Shown here: positions 37,855 through 48,620 of the stretch, piece after piece
Numbering within the stretch: the first letter of the stretch is position 1
Layout: each line of letters opens with the position of its first letter
Source of the DNA: Cunninghamella blakesleeana
Lineage: Eukaryota; Mucoromycota; Mucoromycetes; Mucorales; Cunninghamellaceae
Assembly (NCBI GenBank): GCA_017871115.1
Contig: JAFCIZ010000010.1
Location: 585,001-649,000, forward strand
Direction: 5' to 3'
Length of the DNA stretch: 64,000 nucleotides
Notes under the pieces: model-generated
What the model saw: the letters and a program-made list of their open reading frames with translations, nothing else
The model's database searches: none
What the model was told of the DNA's origin: nothing
Position numbers and translations under genes: made by a program

Positions 37855-39149
37855 AAATTTAAATAAAATAGAGTTAGCTGTAAACATTGTTGTAACTTGT
37901 TGTATACTAATTACACTGCATAGTTTAAATATTTGTCTTTAATATGTTAAAATTAGTTTTATCAATTTATTACAAAACATTGTTATGCTGGAAACGTATT
38001 ATCCTAATTAATCAATATATCATATTAGACACTGCACTCACTTTTAAATAAAAGATACTCATATTCTTTTTTTTCATTTATTTATAACGTTTATTAATAG
38101 TTTTTTTTGATCGGTTAAATTTATATTATATTCCCTGATGGTATTATTTAAAAATATACTCAGATCCATTAACTTGTTTTTACTATAGGTAAATATTATA
38201 GCTTTCTAAAATGCAATAATTCAGCGACTATTGTGTGAACTTCAAATACAGTTTAAACGCTTAGAATAACTAAAAATTAACATACTAAATGTACTTTATT
38301 GTTGATTAATTTATGAAATTAAAATTAAATACAAACTATAACTAAATAATATTGGAAAATACTAGTTAGATCTGAATAGTATTGAATAATACTTACACAA
38401 AGTCCAATTACATCTGCTATTGTGTTACAAAAAGAGATATCAAATCTTGCCTTGGATTTCAAAAAATCAGTACTTGTAAACTATTAAAACTCAGCAAACT
38501 TTAAAAAATTCAGTTTTTCATTATTTGTTTTATTTTATTTGTTGTTTTATCGATGGCAATGGTAATAAGTACTTTTAATAAAAAAATATCATATATATAC
38601 ATATATATATTGATGAATAAAATATTTGATATTTTATTATGTAAATCTTGACAACACCAATTTCAATGATTTGTCAATAAAATGGATAATTACATACCTA
38701 TTTTATAGGAGGGAAACCTGTAATAAAAACTAATTATATATATATATATATATACACCTATATATGAGTATTTTTTCATGTATATTTTGTATTGTATCTT
38801 TTATAGTGTAAAATAAGATCATCATTAATTTTACAACTTCGATCAGCAGATAAAAATATAAAGGAGTGAAGAGGAAAATAAGGTAGCACACACAAACAAA
38901 ATTACCAAATTTATGGAATAAAATAGCAAAATAATAGTTGGCGGGGTTGTGAGTCTTTTTTTCTCTCCCTAAAAATATATGTGATCAAAATATAATCATA
39001 AAGTAAAAAATGTATATGTATATTTCTCTTCTTCTTCTTCTTCTTTTTATTCACTATTACTTTTATTTTTATACGAATATATAAATATATAAATATATAT
39101 ATATATATAATTATATATAATTGTATATATAGTTATATATGAACAGTAA
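37855..39149. other. R8 upstream spacer
   Basis: 1.3 kb, AT-rich. A CTT-repeat pyrimidine tract at about 39028-39050 and TA runs (39075-39140) directly precede the R8 start. I see no gene. Confidence 0.5.
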
Positions 39150-39713
39150 ATGGATTACTCTAATAAGTTTACACCCAATGAGCCTTCGTTTTGGCGTTTA
39201 TGCGATGATAATATCTGTCACTGCGACTTTAGAGTATGTTTTTTAGAATTTTAAAGATATCATGTACTAGTATATGGATCAGTCATTTATTAACCTTTCT
39301 GTTTTACTATTATATACGATTGTTACTATTATTATCATTACTGTATTAGCTAACCATACACAACTGTGTAGAATCAAAAGCCTTATATATTATTAACATA
39401 GTAGATATTATTTGGTCAGCAGTAGCAACAGCTATCGGTAAATAGATAAAAATAAATAAATATATGACAAAACAGTTATTATTATAAGGACGCAGTGATT
39501 TTTATAAATATATATACAATCATTTTTTTGTTAGCTATTAGTGTATTATATTATCGTGTCGTTCATAAAAACCAACAAATATTTGATACAACCGATCGAT
39601 TTCCTAGACCTAAACCAATTGAAAGTATGTTTTTATGTGGTAGCTTGTTTAATATATGTAAGTTTAGCCATAACTATAATAACATCAATAATACAGCAGT
39701 ATATTAATTATAT

Positions 39714-39747
<34 letters not shown>

Positions 39748-41234
39748 TAATATCAACTTTTTTTGTTTCTTATTTTTATATTAGGTAGACTTATTCACTC
39801 TATTATCTTGGTCACAGATGTTGTTAAAAATGGTATTTTTAGATCTTTTATGTTTGAATTTTCGTGGCAATTTGGTATTACCGCTCTTGCTTGTTACCTT
39901 TTTGGTGTGGTTCATACTCTAGCATCTGTAAAATAAATAAATTTACTTATATGTATATCTATTTAAGAAATTGTTTTCTCATTTTTTTCTATTACTTTTC
40001 TTTTCTTTTATTTTAATAGAGTAGTAGAGCTATTTATATGTCTTGGGTAAAGTCACAAATGCTTGTAGATATAGCTTGTGTTTTTATGGTAGTCTCACCA
40101 TCTCTCACAATTGTAGTAAGTAATTACTTTTCACTTCATTTTTTTTTCGTTTATTTATTTATTTATTTATTTTTTGCCCCACTCCTTTTTTATTATTTAT
40201 TTGTTTATACGGTTGATCACTCAGTTTAAACTTTTATTTCCTTTTTCTTTTTTTTCGCTTTTAATATTTAGCCAATGTCAATTGTAACTGGCTATTATAC
40301 ACAAAAGGGGGATATTGAAAAGGCTGTTATTTGTACAAATATTATTTACTATCTATGGTTGTTTTTCACTTTTCTTTTGGGATGTATGGTCTTACTAGCT
40401 GGCTTACGATTATTGCGATTATTAAATACTCACTTACTGACAAAAAAAAATGTATGCCAAGAAAATATTGAAAAAATGAAATTAGGTACCACAAAAGTAA
40501 AACTGATTATTGGAATTGGATGCTTTTGTTTATGGGCTTTTAGCATCATGATTGCTATTTATGCTACATCAAGACATTCTGTAATGCTAGATTCTAAATT
40601 TACCATTATAATTACTGGTTTAGCTTTTTTCAATGGTCCTTTAGCTACTAGTTTAATTGAATTATCCGTATTAATGGATTTGAAAATATTTCGTGGATTA
40701 AGTAATTTATCTTTTGGAACTATGTTGGGATCATCTATCCATAATAATACAGCTAATAGTGGTGGCGATTTTAGTAGCTTGTCATTTTCAACTACTTTGG
40801 TAGCTTCAACTTGTGAAAATAAAATTAATACGACAAAAGATCGCGGGTCTCAGCTTTATGCAAAAAAATATTCTTGCGATAGGGGTGTTCGATCGACAAT
40901 TACTTCTGAAACTATTCAATTAGATACATGGAGTCAAACTTCTAACAAAAAAAATAACATTGTTAATTTAGAAAATGCAACAGTAAATTATAATAATAAT
41001 AATAATAATAGTAATAGCAACAGCAACAACAGTAATAATAACCCATTTACACTCTTACCTCCTCCTCCTATTGCTAAACGACAGCGACTTGATACTTCAA
41101 TATCTATTTCTTCGTCTATACAACAACAAAGCGATATCATGACGATAGATGGCGTTGATCGCCATCATCACCCACTTTCTTCCTTTTCTCAATCGAGTTT
41201 AGACAATGAAACATTATTATTACGGCCTGAATAA
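39150..41234 (+). CDS. R8: seven-TM receptor-like protein, plus-strand clade
   Basis: Six exons: 39150-39233, 39350-39437, 39535-39657, 39785-39927, 40020-40115, 40272-41234; 498 aa. It starts MDYSNKFTPNEPSFWRLC, then CHCDFR and LTIHNC. Exon 3 reads AISVLYYRVVHKNQQIFDTT and RPKPIES; exon 5 SWVKSQMLVDIAC. Neither variable intron is present. The tail has GLSNLSFGT, a Cys-containing TTLVASTCENKIN segment, IQLDTWSQ and an Asn/Ser tract (about residues 410-430). It then reads IAKRQRLDTSISISSSIQQQ and ends LLLRPE. The EEDQ-YN motif is absent. R9 is its nearest relative, matching through the tail; R8 keeps the two CGA codons that are TGA in R9. Confidence 0.9.
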
Positions 41235-42210
41235 CCACTGACAACAACAATTATGTATAGTTACCAAAAAAATAAAATATATAAATATACATTTTAAATG
41301 TAATTAAAATAAAATATATACATTACATTGTAAAACGAAATCAAAGTAATTGTAATTTTTATTTAAAAAAAATAATGAAAAAATGTGAAATAAGTTTATT
41401 TAATGAATAAAGTCAGAAATATGGTAATTTAAATATTGAATATTTACTGTTACATTTAAATGAAGAGTATTTAAAAATATACCAATCAGTATATTAAGTT
41501 ACAGTAATTAAAATATAAAATTAAGTAAAAGAAAAATTATATAAAATACAAAAATTAGTTTGGAATGCGTAGATATATATGATTAAAAAAGAAAGAAAGG
41601 AAGTAGGATAAGCATCAGCAATCAGTATAAAATGTAACAAACATAAAAAATAAAAATTCAAGCTCAAGACGAAATAATAATAAAAATAGCATACAGCAAT
41701 AATAATATAAAGGAAACAGAAAAGAAAATAATATTATGTAATATAAATATGTATGAAACTTGAAAATTGAAAAAAAATCCTCTAAAAATATGTTGATCTA
41801 TTACCGTTTCATGCCAATCAGTGAAGGGAGTGAGTTTACTCTTTAGTCGTAATGCGATTCCTTAATTTAATCGAGCCAATAGTTGCACATAGAAATCTCA
41901 TGAAAATGATTAAAGTAGTTGATTAACCATTATATAATAATAATAGTATAATTAAAAATAATCATCTAAAGGCATAAAAAAGTAAATAAAATTTAAAGTG
42001 TAACAGTATTAAGGAGATTAGAAAGCAGTCGGAGTGTTTTTGTAGTGAATTAAGAAGCTTCATAGGACTTCAAAAATCTTTTTTAAAATAATATTTCCAT
42101 AATCTTCTCTCTCCCTCCCTAAATACATTACTATAAAGTAAAAACTATGCATCAAATATATGCCTTCTCCTACTTTTTCGTCTATCTTTATTTTGTATAC
42201 AATAAACTAA
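41235..42210. other. R8-R9 spacer
   Basis: 976 bp, AT-rich, no gene seen. A short symmetric word (gagtttactc, 41832-41841) and a ctctctccctccct pyrimidine tract (about 42105-42118) upstream of R9 are the only features. Confidence 0.5.
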
Positions 42211-44132
42211 ATGGAACACTCAAATATATTTACACCTAAAGAGCCATCATTTTGGCGCTTATGTGATGAATATAACAGATGTCACTGCGATTACAGAGTA
42301 TATTGATATTTGAAAAACAAAAAAAAAAAAAAAAGCAGAATTGATTTTATTAGTATAGTTAGCTATTTATTATATGTATATTTATAAATATATTCATTAG
42401 TCAACCTTATTGCTGTTATTATTATATATTAGGTAACAACACATAATTGTATAGAAGCAAATGATTTATATTTTGTAAACGTAGTTGATATTGTATTGTC
42501 AGCTATAGCTGCAGCTGTTGGTAAGTTAGTGAAATGATTAAATATACGATATTAGATAACAATTTTTTTATTATACAAGGATATTCGACTAATACCATTT
42601 ATTACTATTATTATTGATAGCTTTTGGTATTGTATATTTTCGTGTTTTTTATAAAAATCAACCAATATTTGATACAACTGATCGACTTCCTAGACCTAAA
42701 CCTGTTGAAAGTATGTTTTTATGCGGTGGCCTGTTTAATTTATGTAAGTTTATATAATATTTATAATAATAAGACATTATATATATATGAATTCTTTTCT
42801 TATCACTATTTCCATATTTCTATATTTCATATTAGTTAGACTTATTCATTCAACTATCTTAGTTACTGATATTGCTAAAAATGGTATCTTTAGATCGTTT
42901 ATGTTCGATTTTTCATGGCAATTTGGAATCATTGCTCTTGCTTGTTATCTTTTTGGTGTAGTTCATACTTTGGCAAACGTAAATTGATTGGATATATGGA
43001 TATATTTTATATTATTATTAGAGTATTGCTATAGCTATTAATTAAATCTCTTTCCCGTTCTTCATCATTACTATGATTTTTATTTTAATAGAGTAGTAGA
43101 GCTATTTATATTTCCTGGGTAAAATCGCAAATGATTGTCGATATAGCTTGTATTTTAATGGTCATCTCGCCATTTATCACCATCATAGTAAGTGATATTT
43201 TTTTTTCCTCCTTTTTCTTTTTTTTTTTTTTCTTTTTTTTTTTTTACCCCACTCCTTTTATAATTTTATTTGTTTGACAAACGCTCAATTTAAAGTTTTC
43301 TTTCTAAACTTTCTTTTTTCTTTTTTATTATTTATAGCCTATATCTATTTTAGCAGGATATTATATACAAGAGGAAGATATTGAAAAAGCTACTATTTGC
43401 ACAAATATTGTTTATTATCTATGGTCATTTTTTACTTTTCTTTTGGGGTGTATGGTATTATTAGCTGGTTTGCGATTATTACGAATATTAAATACTCATC
43501 TCTTTATAAAAAGTGGCAATTTATGCAGTGAAAATATTGAAAAAATGAAGTCTGGTGCTACCAAAGTAAAAATGATTATCAGCATTGGATGTATCTGCTT
43601 ATGGACATATACTTTCACTAATGGATTTTATGCTATAACAAGACATAATATCATGACAGACTCTAAGTTTTCTGTTATATTCACATCACTCGTTTTATTT
43701 AATGGTCCTTTGGCTACCTGTCTGATTGAATCAGCTGTGCTGATAAATTTGAAAATGTTTCGTGGATTTAGCCAGCTATCGTTTGGTACTATTTTAGAAT
43801 CAACAAGTCATAATACAAAACAAAGTAGTGGTGATGATTTTAATAATTTTTCCCTTTCAGCTACTTTGATAACTTCAACTTGCGAAAATATAATTAACAC
43901 AGCAAAAGACCGCAGGTCTCTGCTTTATGGAAATAAGTATTCTTGTGATAAAGGTACTCGATCGACAATTACTTCTGAAACTATTCAATTAGATACATGG
44001 AGTCAAGCTTATAACAAAGAAAAAAACATTATTGATTTAGAAGGTACAACAATAAATTATAATAGCAATATCAATAAAAATAATAGTAATTATTCATTTA
44101 AATTATTACTTTCTCCTTTTATTGCTCAATGA
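42211..44132 (+). CDS. R9: seven-TM receptor-like protein with shortened tail
   Basis: Six exons: 42211-42297, 42433-42520, 42621-42743, 42836-42978, 43092-43187, 43338-44132; 443 aa. It starts MEHSNIFTPKEPSFWRLC, has a 5-residue gap before CHCDYR (exon 1 is 87 bp), then VTTHNC. It is a close relative of R8: the tail shares ATLITSTCENIIN, STITSETIQLDTWSQ and the RRSLLY(G)NKYSCD-type segment. Differences suggest relaxed constraint. The TM1 Trp (DIVWSA in sisters) is Leu here. At 44130-44132 and 44136-44138 TGA stops replace the two CGA codons of R8, removing about 50 residues. Homology to R8's tail clearly continues in the DNA to about 44290 (ctttctcacttgagtttag...). The membrane part looks intact, so it may still fold. 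It could be a young truncated allele or a decaying copy. Confidence 0.85.
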
Positions 44133-45067
44133 CAATGACTTGATACTTCAATCTCTATTTCTTCATCTAACAACAATAACAAAAAATAATAATAATAATT
44201 AACGGTAACATATTATGTTGGTCATTACTCACCATTTACTCTTTCTCACTTGAGTTTAGAAAATGAAACGTTATTATTTAACCGCGAATGATCATTAGTA
44301 GTACCAACTAGGTACATAAAGGATATGGTTACCAAAATAAATAAGTAGGATAAAAGCAATTAAAAAATGAGTATAAATTATATTATACGTAAGAAAACAA
44401 ATGGAAATAAAAAGTACAAAAAAAAAGAAAGAAAGAAATCAACTACGATTAAAGTAGATATTGGAGCGATTTGTAAGGTGGGCGACTGGTTATAAAATTA
44501 CAACACGTAGTATAAATCAGCAATGACGTTTAATGGATAAAGTATTGGAAATAATAAAAATGAAATAAATATTAATTTATATTAAAATAAATATACACCA
44601 GCAATGGTATTTTTATAAAAAATTAATACAAATAGAGATGATTAATTTACTATGCTTAACAAGATTGCAAAGTTTTATATATTCTTTTTTTAAAAAAAAA
44701 CTATTAAAAAAATTCTAAAAGATTGTGCTCATTTTTTATTTAGAAAATAATAACAAATCTATATGATTTATTATTTATACATTTAATAAAAGTAATAATG
44801 AAATGGAAGAGAATGTAAAAAGAGTAGCATAACCACAAAGTTCAAGGGTGGAGTTTTAAAAAAAGTGGGCAACATTTAAAATGGTAATAACTGATTTTTT
44901 TATCTTTTCTTTTTTCTCCTTAAAAAATAAAACAATATTCACAACCAAGTAAAAACCATGTATAAGTATATATCTTCTTCTTTTTCTTCTTCTTCCCCTT
45001 CTTCTTCTTAGCATATCTCTTCTCCCATTTTACTCTCTTTTTATCTCAATTATATATGATCAATTAA
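44133..45067. other. R9-R10 spacer, first 160 bp a former coding tail
   Basis: Bases 44133 to about 44290 still align with the R8 tail after the premature stops. The rest is AT-rich spacer ending in a CTT-rich tract (about 44970-45010) before R10. No other gene. Confidence 0.6.
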
Positions 45068-46958
45068 ATGGATTATTCAAGCAAGTTTACACCTAATGAA
45101 CCTTCATTTTGGCGTTTATGTGATGACTATATTTGCCATTGCGATTATAGAGTATGGTTTCTAATTTATTAAATATAAATAATAACATATATTAATATAT
45201 AAATCAATTAATTACCAATTTCTCTATTTTATTATTGCTATTTTTGAATTAGCTAACAGTGAGTAATTGCGTAGAAGCAAAAGGTTTATATATTGTCAAC
45301 ATAGTTGATATTGTTTGGTCAGCAATAGCAACAGTAGTTGGTAAATAAATAGTACAAGTATATATATTACTTGAAATTTAATATTATACTAGAATTTTTA
45401 ATTAATAGCGTTTCTTTTTATCGTTATTATTATTGATAGCTTTTGGTATTTTATATTTTCGTATTTTTCATAGAAATCAACAAATATTCGATACGACTGG
45501 GCGATTTCCTAGACCAAAGCCTATTGAGAGTATGTTTTTATGTGGTGGGTTATTTAACCTATGTATGTTTAAATAATAATCATAATAATAAGGCATCGGA
45601 TGTGTGTTTATATACTACTAGTACTAAACTTTTTTTCTTTTTCTTTTTATCATTATTGTTATGTATTTCATATTAGTTAGACTTATTCATTCAATTATTT
45701 TGGTCACTGATGTTGTTAAAAATGGCATTTTTCGATCTTTTATGTTTGAATTCTCATGGCAGTTTGGAATCATTGCTCTAGCTTGTTATCTTTTTGGCGT
45801 GGTTCATACATTAGCGTGTGTAAGATAAATAGTTAAGGAGTCCACATATATATTTAATAAAACCACTCATACTTTTATTATTACTATCTATATAATGTAT
45901 TTAAATTTAATAGAGTAGCAAAACAATTTATATGTCTTGGGTAAAATCACAAATGATCGTTGACATAGCTTGTGTCTTTATGGTGGTTTTACCATCTGTT
46001 ACTATTTTGGTAAGTTTTCAATCTCTCCTTCTCTTTTCTACTTTCTTTCTTTCACTCCTATTTTTTTTTTTTTTTTCTGTTGCGATTTAATATTTATTTT
46101 TTTTGTTTTTTCATTTTCATATAGCCGATGACTATTGCAGCCGGATATTATGCAGAAATAGGGGATATTGGAAAGGCTATTATAATTACCAAAGCAATCT
46201 ATTATTTATGGCTGCTTTTCACCTTTCTTTTAGGATGTATGGTTTTATTGGCCGGTCGACGGTTATTAAAATTATTAAATAAACATTTATCAATGCAAAA
46301 AAATAACGAATCAGAAGAAATGAAACAAAAAATCAAAACAGGTGCTACCAAAGTAAAGATCATTATTGGTATTGGATGTACATGCTTATGGGCATTTAGT
46401 TTTATGGTGGCTCTTTACGCAACATCAAGACAGACAGTCATGTTGAATTCCAAATTTACTATTATTTTCACGGCAATGGTCTTCTTTAATGGCCCTTTGG
46501 CTACCTGTATGATTGAATTAGCCGTGTTAATAGATTTTAAAATATTTCGTGGATTAAGTCATCTTTCTTTTGGTACTACTTTAGGATCAAGAAGTCAAAA
46601 TAATAATAGTGATAATGTTAATAGTGATGGAGATAAAGAGTACAAGAATAGCACTATGAATAAAGGGGATGTATCTCAAAATAATACAACAATAACATCA
46701 CATGAATCGAATGATAGATTTGAATCAGTAAATCATTCTGAGACCATATCAGTAGATAAATGGAATCAATTTCATAACAATAATACTACGAATAATAATA
46801 ATAATAACAATATCGACTCTCGTATTTTCTCGTCACCCCTTGCTCATCAACAACACCTACAGCAATCCCAATTGGGATATTCATTATCTGCCTTTTCTTC
46901 TGTTCAACAACAACAACAAATATACTCACCCACTTGCACCCCTCATTCTAGTTCATAA
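45068..46958 (+). CDS. R10: seven-TM receptor-like protein, plus-strand clade
   Basis: Six exons: 45068-45151, 45253-45340, 45440-45562, 45677-45819, 45914-46009, 46125-46958; 455 aa. It starts MDYSSKFTPNEPSFWRLC, then CHCDYR and LTVSNC. Exon 3 reads AFGILYFRIFHRNQQIFDTT and RPKPIES; exon 5 SWVKSQMIVDIAC. TM5 ends LLAGRRLLKLL (Arg for the usual Leu). Neither variable intron is present. The tail has GLSHLSFGTTLGS, ISVDKWNQFHN, an Asn tract and QLGYSLSAFSSVQ. The GY-LS motif is kept, while the EEDQ-YN motif is absent. The frame ends in a Ser-rich segment before TA/GT repeats. Confidence 0.9.
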
Positions 46959-47021
46959 AAGGATAGGCATTACAATAATGGCATGGAGTAAATATCATCA
47001 TCAAGGCAATTTTATCATATT

Positions 47022-47064
<43 letters not shown>

Positions 47065-48620
47065 ATTAATTTATTCTTTATATTCACTTTAAATGATAAT
47101 AATTTAATTTATTTACTAATTTTTACTACATATTCCTTTATATTAAATAAAATATATAATACGTATAATAATGAAAACAATCGTATAAAATTAAAAACCT
47201 AGATCATTCCGATTTTTCTAAAAAAAAAGAAAAAAAAGAGATTTGCATAAAAATACCGACATTTCCTTTTTTTTTTTTTTTGGTATACTGATATAAAAGG
47301 AAATCATGCTTCGCAATTAAATAATTTGAAACGAAAAAAAAAAAAAAGATCGTTGTCATAAGATCAAATGAAGCATATCATAGTGTAACAAATAAAAAAA
47401 AATTACTTTGTATTTTCTTCATGACAAGTATATCGTATACGTATGTTCCCTCCCTCTTTTGCTTTTTTTTATATTTTACCTATCGCCTTTTTAAAGACAA
47501 TAGATAATAAGAACGATCATCGTTTTTTAATGTATTGAGTTTTAAAAACTTGATTATTTTTTTTTTTTTTAAAAAAAGGGTTACATAAGAAAAGATTAAG
47601 TTTACTACTATATTAAAGAGGATAAATATATAAATCCCATTTTTTTTTTTTTTTTTAGAATGCAGATAATTATTTTTTTCCCATTCTATTTTTTTTTTTT
47701 TTTTTATAAACACAACCTTTTTAAAAATAATAATATTTATATGTTAATAAGCTATATAAGATCAGAATTTACTTTAAAGTGATTTTTTAATTTTATATTT
47801 TTTATGTAGTCCGATAAATGGTAGGACAACATATAGTCTAAAATCACAATATTTACGTGAATGAATGTGATTTTATATATATTAACATCATAAATTATAT
47901 AATTCTTCTCTGTGTTATTCCCTGGGTTTATCATTCAATAATTAATATGGTATTTATAAAAATCATACAAAACTTTTCAATTGAATATGATTCTTATATA
48001 TATATATATATATATATGTCATATAATTACGATCGGAGTTGACTTGGTTTGTAATTAAGGAGTACAAGGGTTTATAATTGACTTGTCATCTTTTTTTTAT
48101 CTATTTTTCGAAGGAGATAGAGGAGGGAAAAAAAACGGATGAATATACATCAATATGTGTATATATAAGGGGAAGGAAAATCATTACCACCGTCATGATA
48201 ATAGTCTCAATTATGATAATAGTATATATATTTATATATGTATATTTATATATATATATATATATTCATAGTAGAGTGGATCTACTATTGGATTTTAAAA
48301 AAGTAAAAAAGAGATATGGGGAGAATAAAGTTAAAGAAAGGTGACTCTTTGAAAGCGAATTGGTCAATGTCAGTTTTTTAAAGTTTACGCGGTGTTTCAA
48401 TCATGGCCAGTTTAGTCAATTTTTTTTATTTAAAAAAAAATGCAAACTCCTTTCTTTAAATTAACTTTTTTTTTTTTTTTTCATTAGCTTTTCTCTTTCT
48501 CTCTTTAATTTTTTTTTTTTTTCTCTCTCTCTCTTTTTCTTTTGTATTTAATATCTTTCACTTTTTTATTATTGTAAATCTATTTTTGCAAATCTATTTT
48601 AATTTATATATGTTTTATTA
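46959..48620. other. R10-R11 spacer with (GT)n
   Basis: 1.66 kb. TA then GT microsatellite at 47022-47064, poly-T tracts, and a CTCTCT-type pyrimidine tract (about 48490-48542) before R11. Short frames at 46840-47202, 47480-47713 and 47857-48344 are simple-sequence artefacts or low-complexity. Confidence 0.5.
47038..47064. repeat. (GT)n microsatellite
   Basis: About 13 GT units immediately after a TA run, downstream of R10. A similar TA-GT pair sits downstream of R3 (17108-17170). Confidence 0.9.
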
